Of a stretch of DNA of 64,000 nt, positions 32,191 through 44,008 are shown piece after piece. Under the pieces are notes generated by a model that saw only the letters and a program-made list of their open reading frames with translations, ran no database searches and was not told where the DNA came from. A program made the translations under genes and the position numbers. The stretch comes from Cylindrobasidium torrendii FP15055 ss-10 (lineage: Eukaryota > Basidiomycota > Agaricomycetes > Agaricales > Physalacriaceae), in the NCBI GenBank assembly GCA_000934385.1, contig KN880442.1, forward strand, positions 62,001 through 126,000, read 5' to 3'. The stretch's first letter is position 1, and every line of letters starts with the position of its first letter.

Positions 32191-34022
32191 ATGCAATCTA
32201 ATAACGGCATGGCACCCCCAAGACTCTCGCGCGAAGGCAGCTTTTCGCACAAGGGCTTCAGCGTCCCGGACCCCTTCGCACCCCGACAAGGGCCGAGCTC
32301 GAACTTCCTGAACGCACTTTTGGCGACAGCGCTTTTCCGTTGCTGGCATATCATCATTTTCTTCTCGGCTTGGAGCGCCATGGTCACTCTGCTTAACAAC
32401 CACGGATACCATGCAAGCTTCCAGCCGACGTTGATCACAGTGTACGCCTTGTCTCTCCGCTGCATTTATGTGTTTCTGATCGTGCGCAGTGTCGGTACTG
32501 TGCTTGGTTTCGTGATATCGTACCGGACAACATCCTCCTTCGAACGCTACAATGAGGGCCGCCGTCTGTGGTCTCAGATCATCCTCGCCAGTCGTACGTT
32601 CTCACGTACAACATGGTTCCATGTCCCAGACGCGCCGCCTGCCGGAGACGAAACACTCAACCACGCACGCGCTCGTTCGCTGATTGAGAAAAAGTCGGTT
32701 GTCAACCTGCTTGAAGCATACGCCGTTGCGGTAAAGCACTATCTCCGGGGTGAAGATGGCATCTACTACACCGACCTGTACTACCTCGTCAAGTTCCTCC
32801 CCGCGTACGCTCTTCCAGCTGGTATCCCTAGTCAAGTCGACTTGACGCAGGTCAACCTTGCGGAACCCCAGGGCACCAACGGCGCGGCGCTCGAGTCCGT
32901 TCAGTCTGCTACCAGTGGCTCAGCTAGCGACGGCACATTCCTTCACCAGAGGACCTCAATCACGTCGAATGAGAAGGACCCCAACATGTCCTCTACAACG
33001 CTGCCTCTGCCCGTGACTTCTCCCCGTTCACCGCGCCGGATGAACTTTCTCGAGCCAATTCGCAGTCGCGATGGACCACCGGCTTCGAAGATCATTCTCG
33101 CCAAGGACGACGAGGGTCTCTTGCTTCCCGCCGCCATGCCCCCCAAGTACCACCTCTTCGACCTATTCCCTTTCAGTCTCCTCACCAAGCTGCTCACCAA
33201 GAGAGGCAAAGAGATGAAGGGAAAGAAGGCGGCGCGTCTGAGGGCCAAGATCAAAAGCGAGCACCAGTCTCACAACTTGCCATTGGAGGTTTCTTTGTAT
33301 CTGGTGAGTGGCTGAGACCACCCTCGAGAAAAACGACTGATCGCATGAACAGAGCTCCTACATTTCTTCACTTCAAGTCCGGAAAATCGCCGATGTCCCT
33401 ACCACTAGTGCGTTAGCTTCCGCGTCCTCATTGTTCTATACTGACTTGATCTTAGACACGCTCATTGCTGCGCTCAACCAACTTGTGGATAGCTTAACTG
33501 GCTTGGAACGTATCCTTACGACGCCGATTCCATTCTCATACTCGTTCCACTTGTGGTCCGTTTGTGTTTTGTACAATCTCTTCTTGGTGCGCTCGTTTGT
33601 TTACCTGTGCGCATCGCCGAAGCTTACCGTTCTGCAGCCATTCCAGGTGTGGAGTGCCCTTGGCTGGGTGACCATCCCTGCAAGCTCAGTCCTGGCCTTC
33701 ATCTTCTTTGGCTTCCTCGTCGCTGGCGAGGAGATCGAGAGTATGTCGACTGAATCTCGTTGCCAATCCAAAAGCTCACAATCTTGTAGACCCGTTTGGC
33801 TATGACAAGAACGATTTGAACATGGACCACTTCACGAATAACATCATCCGTAACGAGCTTCGTGCTATCACGTCCTCCGCGCCGCCCGACCCCACCCACT
33901 GGGCGTTCGTGCAGGAGAACGACCTACTCTTCGCAGGTGACGCCAAGGATGCTCGGGTCACCCCCGCCGAGTGGATGAAGCGCGGCTACGGATCGATGAT
34001 GGCGGCCACCTCTGGCTACTAG
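32191..34022 (+). CDS. Bestrophin-like (RFP-TM) anion channel family protein
   Basis: Five exons: 32191-33303, 33353-33407, 33456-33586, 33638-33740, 33790-34022, giving 544 aa. Membrane segments are visible at about 55-75 (CWHIIIFFSAWSAMVTLL), at about 90-115 (IYVFLIVRSVGTVLGFVISY), and in the C-terminal half (LWSVCVLYNLFL and WSALGWVTIPASSVLAFIF). Family marks are RTTSSFERYNEGRRLW, LPFQVWSALGWVTIP and ENPFGYDKNDLNMD. The PFGYD.NDL. motif is the hallmark near the end. A polar insert at about 220-360 (Ser/Pro-rich) is typical of fungal members. The intron 33587-33637 is 51 bases, in frame and stop-free, so it can be misread as coding; removing it restores the conserved LPFQ. Likely a chloride channel or transporter; membrane location unknown. 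Confidence 0.85.
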
Positions 34023-34590
34023 ATTTCCTTTCTTCTTCTTTGCATTTTAGATTACATTCGGATGTCTGTCTGTGTCTCCTCTGTGTCATCATCATCTCGA
34101 GCTGGCGTCTCCGAGTTTTCTCCTTGTTTTACTTACCAACACATCGGTTTCGGTTTTGGGGGATTGAGCAAGTCGTCGTCGTGCTCATATGCAATGTTTC
34201 CCTGGATATGCAACATGCCATTTTCTTCTCTCTTAGAACACTCACCCCTGCCTGCATCTTTCCCGGCCTTACATTTACAATCAGCATACGGACTTGGCTT
34301 ACAATTCACTGTCACATACTTACACTCGTTATATACTTACCTCGATAATTATTTAGACCAACGACTGTTGTTGTGCTTCTTGCCAATGGGCACCCTCATT
34401 TGTCCCCCAGAGGAACCTTCGATAGTCATCGATGTCTCCAGAGCTGCACAGTGGGGAGCCTGAGCAGCGGGCAATTATACTGGTGATTTCGCCGAGCGTA
34501 TGCGATCCTGGTCGGACATTCGCGAACATGATCTGTAATCAGCCTAGCGTTTCTTGAATACTCTGTAATACTCCTCTCTAGCTAACAACG
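34023..34590. other. Intergenic region
   Basis: 3' flank of the bestrophin-like gene and 5' flank of the oxidoreductase gene; nothing else seen. Confidence 0.4.
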
Positions 34591-36001
34591 ATGAGCGTAG
34601 AGATCCCCACGACCTGCAAAGCATACACAATCCCGCCTGTACGCTCTTAGACTTGCCGTTGTGAAAATAGGATTAACGGTGCCACTGTCGACAGACTCTA
34701 GGTGGTCCAGATAAGCTCTTTTTACAGGATGTCCCAGTCCACGCCCCCGGACCAGATGAAGTCCTCGTCAAAATCCGCGCCGTATCCTTGAACTACCGTG
34801 ATATCCATTTCTTAAATGGCATTTCCCCGTACGCCGATGTTCCTCTTGCATTTTTCGAACGGTTGCTAACCATCGGCTGTACTGTCTCTTTGAAAACCTG
34901 CCAACGAACATTAGAACCAAGCGCGAAAACGAGCCGCATCTCATTCCAGTATCGGACATGGCTGGGGAAATTGTAGCATTGGGCAGCGGCGTATCCTCCT
35001 GGCATATCGGCGCTCGCGTTATTGCGACGTTCAATCCCAACTGGCAGGCTGGAGATATCCCTAGCGAGGCGGATATTTCCTGGGTCCTTGGAGGCGACTT
35101 TGGCGGATGCCTTGTACAGTATAGGCTCTACAAGACGAACGTACGTCCGTGGCATGCTAGCTGTACGGAATGATCTTGATGCCAACTTTTACAGGCGCTT
35201 GTCGAAATTCCCGCAAGTTTGAGCTTTGAGGAGGCATCGACTCTGCCTATAGCGGGCATGACAGTTCATGAAATTCTTTTTGGTGGCGCACGTAAACTCC
35301 AAGCAGGGGATTATGTGGTCTGGCCTGGTACAGGAGGCGTGTCGTTGTAGGTCTCACGCATTTCTTGACTCCATCCGAGCCAATATCAAAATAGATTGGG
35401 TGCTCAAATTACCCTCGGGGCTGGTGCGACACCCATCGTTACTTCTTCCTCGGACGAGAAGCTAGAGCTCGCACGAAAGCTCGGTGTCGAGTATACGGTG
35501 AACTACAAGAAAAACCCAGACTGGTATAAGGAAGTCCTAGATATCGTAGGTCGGCGACGTCTTGTATACATGCTGTGCTGACCTCCATGCTACAGACAAA
35601 AGGGAAGGGTGCTGAGCACGTCGTTGACTGCACGGGAATGACAGGAATACATAACTCTATCAAGGCAGCGCGTGTGGGCGGTCAGGTTCACATCCTGGGA
35701 CTGTTAGGCGACCAGCAGAATCCTGAACAAGCGACGCTCGCTGCTCAGATCATGTTTCGCAAGCTGACCGTCCGTGGGATTATTATTGGACCCAAGACAC
35801 AGTGAGTGGTCTGCTATAGCCAATGGTTCTACGATATTCATGGGTTGCAGATGCGAAGCTACTGTTCGAGTGGTGGAAACCACCAAGGTCAAGCCATTTG
35901 TTAGCAAGGTTTACCCGTTCGAAGAAGCAAAAGACGCGTTGAAGTTCCTCGAAGGACACGGTCACGTCGGGAAGATCGTCATCACCGTGTGCAAGGATTG
36001 A
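34591..36001 (+). CDS. MDR family oxidoreductase (zinc-independent alcohol dehydrogenase-like)
   Basis: Seven exons: 34591-34638, 34695-34828, 34915-35140, 35195-35346, 35395-35545, 35596-35801, 35851-36001, giving 355 aa, standard for medium-chain dehydrogenase/reductases. The N-terminal GroES-like part has PGPDEVLVKIRAVSLNYRD and PVSDMAGEIVALGSGVSSW. The Rossmann part has VVWPGTGGVSLLGAQITLG, DEKLELARKLGVEYTVNYK and GKGAEHVVDCTGM. It ends with PFEEAKDALKFLEGHGHVGK. The four-cysteine structural zinc loop is absent. It should use NAD(P)H to reduce or oxidise a carbonyl or quinone; the substrate cannot be read from sequence. All splice junctions keep phase. Confidence 0.85.
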
Positions 36002-36096
36002 GAAACACATCGCACGGATAGTAGGAATCAATGCGTGTGTATTATGCGATAAGAAGCGTCCCGGAATCGTGTACAAAGGGTAGCTGTCGCGGGTAA

Positions 36097-36864
36097 TTAA
36101 AAAAGTCCAAAGAAGCGCTTGTTCGAAGAGTCGGCGGCTGCAGGTTGTTTCTTGCGTCGGGGCATCCAGTCATGAGAGGAGGGTATCACAACCTTACAGT
36201 CCATTAGCATGTGTCATAATTCCAAGCTTTTGCTTACCACCGGTGCCCATACGCTCTTCTTTAATTCCTTCTCGAGAATTCGGAGGTTGTAAATGTTGGC
36301 CTTGAATGCGACGTCCAAGAGGTCGCCCACAATGGGTATTATGCCAACAAACATGTCACAGAATACGTAAAAGAGCTAGGAATTTGAGAGGATGGACACG
36401 AGAATGAGAGGGGAAAATAGAAACTAACCATCATTATAAGAGCGTTCGCTGAGACGCCAAAGAACCAAGAGAGCATGACTTGGTATAAGCCTAAAATGAC
36501 TCCAACGAGGTCTCCCGCGCCTGGGATTATCGCTCCGATAAAGGAGTCCAACCCGAATTGCATTTCTTCAGGGAGGGACCCGAGCACAGGGATGAACGGG
36601 ATAAGCCATTCGGACGAAGCGTCCAGGAGGAATGCTACTGTGCGAACTGAAGACTTTCAATATCAAGAATAAAATATAGAAAACGTTGCGCACTGTGGTC
36701 ATAGAGGCGTTGAGCCTGTGAGGAAAACCCATTACTAGCGCCCACTGCGGTGACCCAATCGCACACGCACCTCCAGAGGCGTTCTCGCTGTAATCTGCCG
36801 TTAGAAAGAGTGTCTCGAGGGAAGAGATGGAGTGCACGAACGCTTGCGATACTTGCAGGTCCAT
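36097..36864 (-). CDS. DUF4112 membrane protein
   Basis: Four exons on the minus strand: 36771-36864, 36429-36646, 36238-36375, 36097-36192, giving 181 aa. The DUF4112 pattern is clear: GLDSFIGAIIPGAGDLVGVI, then a membrane segment (LYQVMLSWFFGVSANALIMM) and a second repeat FVGIIPIVGDLLDVAFKAN. These G-x-IP-GxGDL repeats mark the family. The tail is basic (MPRRKKQPAAADSSNKRF). Function of the family is unknown. The first intron in this model is about 124 bases, longer than its neighbours, and the first exon (MDLQVSQAFVHSISS) is less certain. Confidence 0.75.
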
Positions 36865-37139
36865 TGTGGCTTGAAGTCGGATGAGCTCATGATGGTCGAT
36901 GAAAGAGGGCGGAATCCACGCGCCGTGGCAGTGACGATGCGATCGCTCCCAATATGGTCATGAACGTTGAACGCTCAATTTTGAACACGGCAGGATGTCA
37001 TTGACTGGTCATTCCTTCAGGGAGCTGAGACACATTGAAAACAGACATTCAATTTCCCCTCAGTTTCCCTAATAAGTATGTCACGTTACACTAGCTACTA
37101 TTACATTTCCTTCTGAGCGCACCAATGACCTCCGAACAA

Positions 37140-38181
37140 TCATCCAGACCAGCTAAGAGACAGTCAGATTAGCCAGAACCCCAAATAGTCAACGTACACA
37201 GCAGGTCCGGGGATAGGGTAGGAACTCGTGTCTGTAAAATTTGTCAATTTCTCTGAAACAATTCCGAAGGAGCGAGCATACTGGTGTAGACATCGTACAC
37301 AATGCCTGGCGTCGAAGCAGTGTACGCGCCCGGGAAGGACACGAAAGATGTCGGAAGCTTTGTTCCAGAGCCTGTCACCTCCACCTGAATGCAGCTCGGA
37401 TAGAATTGAGCGCCAGGGTAGGCGAACGCGGAATGCAGCGCAATACTATGAAGAGTGAGGACATGATCGCATTTTCCGGTTCAAATAAGCGTACATCTCA
37501 TGACGGATGATATACTGCCCGGCTTGCAGCGCAGACGGTATCTTGAAGGTGTAGACACTGTTAGTCGCGTACAGTCCATCCGTGGCGGCCCAAGTCCCAT
37601 CAGCAGACTTTCCAGCTTCCGCAACTTTGAACCACACTGCGCTACAGTATTCGTGAGCATGAAGACACGACGCCGTCTGTGGCTACCAACCTTGTCCCTG
37701 GGCTCCATTTCGTGATGTCGGATGGTGCCTTCGCCATATAGGTAACAATAGGCCCGACGTGAGAGTCGGGCCATGCCGTCCAGTTCAGAGCAACGCTACC
37801 ACCGGCAGCAACAGTGCCATAGATCGGAGCAGGTGCCGTCGAGTAGTTACCCTCAGTCCAGCCATTGCACTGGACGCTAGGAAATTTGAGTTTGAGTTCG
37901 AGATGTCGCGCAGAAAAGAAGATTTAATACTCAATGAGTGACACATCCGTTACAGGCCCATTGCCTGGAATTTGCCGAACGATGCGCTCCGGGACAGGGT
38001 TGTAGTATCTATTTCAGCTTTATGTTAAGTACTCAACGCGACTTGGCAGTGGTTATAGCACATACGGGTCAGAGTAAGGCAGGTATCCGCTGTATTTGGT
38101 CGAACCAAGTGTGATTTCTTGAACATATCCATGAGCATAGACAAGACCAGCGAGGGAAACAAGTAAAATCAGAGACTTCAT
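37140..38181 (-). CDS. AA9 lytic polysaccharide monooxygenase number 2
   Basis: Seven exons on the minus strand: 38066-38181, 37931-38008, 37691-37876, 37495-37641, 37282-37445, 37198-37231, 37140-37152, giving 245 aa. Secreted copper enzyme for oxidative cleavage of cellulose or related glucans. The signal peptide ends at A16, exposing His17 (HGYVQEITLG). The second His is in LHSAFAYPGAQ and the axial Tyr in FYPSCIQVEV. It shares RIVRQIPGNGPVTDVSLI, VQCNGWTEGNYS and GPAVWSG with AA9 number 1. Four intron positions match number 1. Two more are present here, one after KWSPGT and one that splits the last codons, leaving a 13-base terminal exon. No binding module. The two copies lie 14 kb apart on opposite strands. 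Confidence 0.9.
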
Positions 38182-38838
38182 GTTGAGGATCGAGCTACCT
38201 TACGACACTGCTACTGGAACTCACGAGCTTATGTACTACCTTGATCACACCGGCCCGGACGGGTAGGCAATATAAACGAAGATGAACCGTAAAATAACCG
38301 AATGCATATCTCAACTTTGACGTTTTGTATGCGTAGGTACCTCGTGAAAGGAACAAGCAGCTCTCTCAAGTCGAGGCCAGGCGAAGTCGCAATAACGACC
38401 TCCTCCTGACGCACGAGGCATACGAAAGAATTCAGATGTACAAGGTCCCGGAGTATTGGAGGCTTCTTTAAAGTTCGTACCTGGCACGAGCTGAGGTGCA
38501 AAGCTTAGGAATACTGTTATTGGACAAGTAGACGAGTGCGCCATGAATGCCACAATGCGTGACACCCTCGGTGTCTTGAGAATAGTGCCTACATCTGAGA
38601 TGTATGATCGATAATGCCCCCGCATCATCAAGCTGCCTATCTAGGGCATGCTTTCTAATCATCGCAGGTCTCCATTGTGTTTTGTCAGCTACGGCACGGC
38701 GTGCCTGAGATCGATCATGGTCTTCATTTCGGCGAACGCGGGGTCTTTCTTCCTTTTCACCACTACCACCACCATCGCCGCCTTCATCATTTTTCTTGTA
38801 CATTGGGCCCTTGCAAAACCAGGCAACCATCAATTTAT
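38182..38838. other. Intergenic, divergent promoter region
   Basis: Between AA9 number 2 (minus) and a hypothetical gene (plus). No exon recognised. Confidence 0.4.
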
Positions 38839-39321
38839 ATGTCGGGGAGCTCGAGCTCGAGTGACACCGCAATGTCCGTGGACGTTGATGCCGCGGCTGA
38901 GCACCGCGACACCATCATCAAATACTCCAAATGGCGACCCGCCTATTTCTATCTCACACCACCGATTTACCCATTCGATGCCATAACCGAAGCTGCCTGC
39001 AAGTTCCTGGAGAACTACGAAGACGACCTGACCTTTATGTCCACGAAAGACTACATGCTGCTCCACCCAGCCATCAGGAGACGTCCAAACGACCACCATT
39101 ACAATGAGTGGGGTGCATGCGCTGCAGACGAGGATCATCTGCTCGTTCAAACTGGACAATGGCTGATCAACGAAGGAGAAGTGCTTATTGTGATGTACGA
39201 ATTGGGGACGGCGGGCGACATGGATGGTTATATGGCGCGTCTTTCCCAATATGCTGGATTTCCGTCTGGATTTGTGGAGAACTGGTACTGGTATCTGAAC
39301 GACAGGAAGTTGATCAAGTAG
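38839..39321 (+). CDS. Hypothetical protein of 160 aa
   Basis: Single exon from ATG 38839 (MSGSSSSSDTAMSVDVDAAA); the open frame extends upstream but without protein-like sequence. After a Ser-rich, acidic head, the body has many aromatic residues (YSKWRPAYFYLTPPIYPFDA, FVENWYWYLNDRKLIK). No membrane segment, signal peptide or known motif. Function unknown. Confidence 0.5.
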   Translation: MSGSSSSSDTAMSVDVDAAAEHRDTIIKYSKWRPAYFYLTPPIYPFDAITEAACKFLENYEDDLTFMSTKDYMLLHPAIRRRPNDHHYNEWGACAADEDHLLVQTGQWLINEGEVLIVMYELGTAGDMDGYMARLSQYAGFPSGFVENWYWYLNDRKLIK

Positions 39322-39891
39322 TTTGTGGATATTGGGCTTGTGTAACATCAGTAGCCTCACAGAGTCAATAGCATCATTTGCACGATGAAGAGAAGAAGCT
39401 ATTGAGGGATTAAACGAGAGTAAGTATGTCAGTGGCACGACACGGTCATCTGAATAAATACTCTTTGAGAGTACATTTCACCTCTGAAAGTGCATTCTAT
39501 ATCACTGCCATGGGCGCGAGGGTAGCTCAACGACGGCCCTTCGTTCGGTCCGAGCTGCGTACCACCACTCTGCAGTGTACGTACAACACTGAAGACAGGT
39601 CAACAGGTCTAGTATCTCAGATATTCTTCCAGACACGGCGTCTACACAAGCAGCAATAGAAAGAACTACCAAATCGGCCTACAGAGCAATGGTTGGACAT
39701 ATACAAGCAAAACGAGTGCCATGCCCAAGATTGTACGTGCATCTCTAGGCGATTTGCAGGTGTGACAACGTAAATCCTGTCGCTTTCCTTCGACGCGCTG
39801 CAGCACAACTCAGTACTAGTGTACTCTCAGCCAATCATCAGCTGGTCGTGACTTTTGGATAACCCAGCATAACCCATCAGGCATGCATGGA
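39322..39891. other. Intergenic region between convergent genes
   Basis: Nothing recognised. Confidence 0.4.
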
Positions 39892-41130
39892 CTATCGCGC
39901 ACGACGGACTTTGCGCACAGGTTGGGAGCTAGTAGCGACTTTCGGTAGTCGCATGTCCGCGAGGCGCCTACTATGTTCTCGCTGCACAGCACGGACCAGT
40001 CCCGCGAGGTACTTTCGTACTGACTTGTCCCCCGTATCCTCACTGCGCCTCTTCAGTACCTGCAACCATTGGTCGCCCCATCCTTCCATCTCTGCAACAG
40101 ACTGTACGGACTCCTTGTCTTCAGAATTTGGATGCACCTCACCGATAATGGCGGCTGATTGAGATTTCGTGCCGCTGCTGGCGCTGTTGCACCAGGCTTC
40201 GATGGCCGAAAGGTCGCACGCTGAGTTCACTGTGGTCCGAACGTCGTCGTCGTCGCTGTCAATTTCGTCGTGACCACGTTTGCGAGCGGTGACAAGATTC
40301 GGTACACCAAGCTCGCGGGGAGTATATGGGAGTTTTCTGGAAGGAAAGTCTCCGAGGGCTCGTCCACCAAAATAGAAAAATTTGAGTGGTATGCGGAATC
40401 GATACAAACGGCTCAGGTCATAGATTGGCTGTATAAGATTCAAGGCTAAAGTAGCTCCATGGACCAGGATGCCCGTGTTTGCTACCTTGATCGCCCAGAA
40501 GCATGGATTTAGAGTTGTCTGTGCTCGGGGAAGGTTGCTATACGGTGCCTCATGACAGACGACTTCGAGGCTTGTGGGGTCGCGAACATAAATGGGCTGC
40601 CTGAATCGGGGAAACAGGAAATCGTATTCATGTATAGGGGAAGGAAAGTCCTGCGTCGATAGGTTAGACACGCGATTTTTTGAAAGCTCACGCGATATAC
40701 CTGCTCTGGGCGCGTCCTGTTTTCGATGGGTAAAAAGGTGTTGTTGTGAGCTTGTTTGTGGATGGTATATACAGTTCTCTTCGAAGGATAGAGGAAGATA
40801 TTAGCCTCGTAAATTTGCACACGAAGTAGTTCGGCGAAGTCTTCGCGACCTACTGAAGTTTAGCACATGCTCACGGTCGGATACGAGACCACGTACATGT
40901 GACGGTGTTCTGACTGGCGTAAAGCTGGTCGATGACTTCCCCGCGCTTGAACCCGTGATAGAATTCTAGCGCATCCAACTAAATGGTCTTAGGACATTCC
41001 TAACTGTACAGATTCGAGTACACACCTTCTGATCCTCGGACTGGTCGCCAACAACAAACGGAAAACTGACAATAGGACTTTCGAATGACTTTGATAGGCT
41101 GAAGCAGTCCAGCGGAACAGCCGCCGGCAT
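39892..41130 (-). CDS. Hypothetical protein of 364 aa with basic C-terminus
   Basis: Four exons on the minus strand: 41026-41130, 40897-40978, 40701-40849, 39892-40650. Start MPAAVPLDCFSLSKSF. The first half reads ESPIVSFPFVVGDQSEDQ, YHGFKRGEVIDQLYAS and NPCFWAIKVANTGILVHGA. The second half has an acidic patch (GHDEIDSDDDDVRTT) next to a basic ARKRG, and ends in basic VRKVRRAR, so nuclear location is possible. I do not recognise the family. All four splice junctions keep frame, which supports the model. Confidence 0.55.
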
Positions 41131-41701
41131 TCTGGTTCAGGTGTTAATCATGGAGATATTGGCAGTGGTACTTGATGATGGTAAGAAGGAACTGAGCCGA
41201 AAACACTGATCGATCAATTCAGATCGAACATGACATGCATGACAGAATCCGACTCAACACACTCGACTCTGAAAAATGACCACTTCCAACCGTTTGACTC
41301 ATACCACAGTATAAACGGCCACAAAGTCCTAAATTCAAAGAAAGGTAAGAGCGCGGACATCTATGTATCATTACTTCCACGTCAATTAGCCCAGGTTACT
41401 AGCCTTCGTCGTCTGCGTATTAAGTCTGATGATAAACAAAGACAAGAGAATAGTTTACATAATATTGCTTGAGGTATACGAGTAAGTGACTCATATTGTC
41501 AATGATGTTGCACTCACTTGGACACGGGGTACTAGTAATACTCGGAGTCCATCAGACCAGTGGCACCGCTATTCACAGTCTATCAGATCTGACCTTCGCG
41601 CACAGCTTGAGGACAGCTGATATGGACAGCTTATATCGTCACCACCAACACATCGACCGCACTCCCCATCTTTGCCTACATTGCCTATGCCGACTGCGAC
41701 G
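41131..41701. other. Intergenic region
   Basis: The stretch 41545-41640 resembles 2665-2740 upstream of the 2832 paralog (matching CAGTGGCACCGCTAT-like and GACAGCT-like pieces), so it is probably the duplicated promoter of the Goodbye-like gene that follows. Confidence 0.4.
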
Positions 41702-43658
41702 ATGTCGCAAACCAACCCTGCGCGCGCCTCATTTGAAGCTGCTGTACGGGAATACCACAAACAGACAGGATGCAACATATTGTCTAACGATAACGCATCT
41801 CATGCTAGCCTTGCGGGTGATTCAAGCCCGGCTGATATCAAAGCTTTCTTTCAACTAGCAGCGACCCGTGCTTACAGCACGGGATAGTGAGCAAGGTCAG
41901 CCATTGCATCACCCGTGTGCAGCCAATCAGAAGAGGTTTTTGTCTCCCGCCATTTGTCTTTTGCCTGCCGGGGAGTTTTCGATTCTAATAGAAGATTAAT
42001 GCTCACCGACACATACCGTTCAGAAGATGGAAAGCTCCATGTTGCTCTCGGAAAAGTTCTTGACGTTCTTCTTCTCTTCAATGAGATTTTTGCAGAGGTC
42101 TCTGCCGCTGCGGTCCGTTATATAAGGTAGCTTTATGTGCCACTCAATACTGATTCTTTGTCTGCAGCAAGTCCCTGGTGGGAAGGGCCTCTTTGTCGCG
42201 TTTGGGATCTTCCTCAAGGTGAGTCGTTCAAACGTTCTGGCCAAGCGCCGGGCCTTGACGTCATGCACCATAGACTATTAAGAATTATCAGGACCGGAAG
42301 GGGGAACTGGCTGCGCTACTCACTGATGTGTCCGACTTCCTGGAGCGCTTTTCCATCCGTGAACGCCTCGATATCAGCAGTACATGGAATCACGAACTAT
42401 ATACGAGAATATTCGTTAACGTGCTGAACGTGTTTGCGCTGGTCACAAAGCCCTTGAGAGGCAAGTTCCGAAGGGGTATGTGCCCTTATGTTGGAGTCTC
42501 AGCGAAATTGCCACTAATCGCTGACACCAGTACTTCGAAATGTTGGTGAGGCCTTTCTCAGTAACAAGGATATCAGGGAAGCATCCGCTCTACTTCACCG
42601 TGACATCAATGCCGAGGATCGATGGACTACCATGCAGATACTTGTTGAAGTCACACAAGGTGCGCGCTCTATTCCTGCCGCATTCGTTTCGTGAGCTGAT
42701 ATCCCCTTCCAAGTGCGTGAAGAGGTATCTCAGCGCTTGGGCTTTGTCGATGAGGAGCTCGCCGTCATATCCACGCAGCTTCTTGCTATCCGCGATCATC
42801 AAGAACAAAACCCGTCCTCCTGCACTACGAGCGGTTTGCCCTTCGGTCCCGGCAATTCGACTGACCTCTCTACTTATCGTCCACCGTCCCCCGAAGTCGA
42901 CGTGTATACTGTCGCGCGCGACGCAATGGTTGTCTTCCAGCATTTCACCTCCACGCAGGTAACGGGAGAAATCCGCGTTCCACTCGCATGCTCCGTCATG
43001 CTGGCAATGGCAATGTCTCTCGACCTGCCTGTCTTCTTCAGGATCATGCTCGCCAACATGATTTCGTTCTTTATGTGGCACCAAGTTATGATGCCGATGA
43101 GGGTTACATTCACTGTTATCATCGTCGTATGGCCAAACACACGAGTGCAAGTACCGTTGTCAGCTGTGTCTAACTACAACGTACGTTTTCTCTATATACA
43201 CCGTGTCCAAAACTGAAATCCGTCATACCAGACATTCAAACTTACATTGCACGGAAAATTCAGTGACACAAGTTCAAAAGAAGACCGCATTCTGGATTTA
43301 AATTGGTTCGATCCACGGCTACATGATTCCCAAAAAGCGCTCTCCTACAGGGATCATTGGGAGTTGGGCTCGGGAACGGAAATAGAAATTTCACTTAAAA
43401 GTCCTGGGCAAAGGATTAAAACAAAGTCCAATTATGCGACATGCCCATACTGTGGACACAGAGACGCTGCTTTCCCAACTCAGCACCCGACATATAGGGA
43501 CGTAACATGGTATGAGCCTTTTCTCTAGTCAAACGCTCCTGCTTATTTTTTGTAGTGCTCACTGCAACTACGTCTTTGTGAGTAGATCCAGAGGAGGGTA
43601 TTTTTGGGAGTTAGGTGGAAGCCCCGCATACTTGTCCGTCTTTAATAACCGAGAGTAG
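41702..43658 (+). pseudogene. Goodbye-like gene broken by a short insertion in exon 1
   Basis: Exons by comparison with the 2832 gene: 41702-42112 (with insertion), 42168-42218, 42274-42475, 42531-42659, 42714-43180, 43232-43509, 43556-43658. The start MSQTNPARASFEAAVREY is normal. Inside exon 1, after IKAFFQ, about 129 bases are inserted (41855-41983) and bring an in-frame TAG at 41885-41887. Leaving them out restores one frame of 503 aa. The rest is well kept: VPGGKGLFVAFGIFLK, SDFLERFSIRERLDI, the hydrophobic block (VPLACSVMLAMAMSLDLP ... FFMWHQVMM), and the knuckle CPYCGH ... CAHCNYVFV rebuilt by splicing. The first donor is GTCCGT rather than GTGCG. I tested obvious GT-AG pairs around the insertion and found none that removes the stop and keeps frame. 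The break looks recent because the remainder is not decayed. Confidence 0.7.
41855..41983 (-). mobile_element. Helitron-like short non-autonomous insertion
   Basis: Read on the minus strand, the insertion starts near A|TCGAAAACTCCCC and ends in a hairpin followed ten bases later by CTAG, inserted before T. The hairpin has perfect 8-base arms, CCCGTGCT and AGCACGGG, at 41865-41872 and 41876-41883 (plus coordinates), with a 3-base loop. A 3' hairpin 10-12 bases before CTRR, a TC start, insertion between A and T and no target duplication are the Helitron rules. The element is only about 128-129 bases and has no coding capacity. The exact left edge is uncertain by one base. Confidence 0.5.
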
Positions 43659-44008
43659 TCCCAATGACACGATATATTCAGAGTCAACAACTTGAATTTT
43701 ATCTTCTTGTCAACGTCAACGCGCCCAAAACTGCGTCCATCCATCTACCCGCCCTTCGCAGCTTAAAGCATAACGAAAAGTTCCACTTAGTAACTCCGGC
43801 AGACCCCTCAACTCATACATCTGTATAAACAATGACTACTTTTTTTGGTCGATGCAAAGTATCGTACAAACGGCCACAACAATAAGGGTATCATCGACAG
43901 TAAGTAAGTACAGTGACATATATTTACAAGGACAATTACTTCCACGTCAATTATCAGTACAGTATTACCACGCCCGGACACAGACAAGAAACCAGCCTAT
44001 AAAATAAT
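43659..44008. other. Intergenic region between convergent genes
   Basis: No coding signal seen. Confidence 0.4.

Noticed and set aside
38830..39438. 202-codon minus-strand frame opposite the 38839 gene
   Set aside because: No motif or promoter; the plus frame has a better start and composition.
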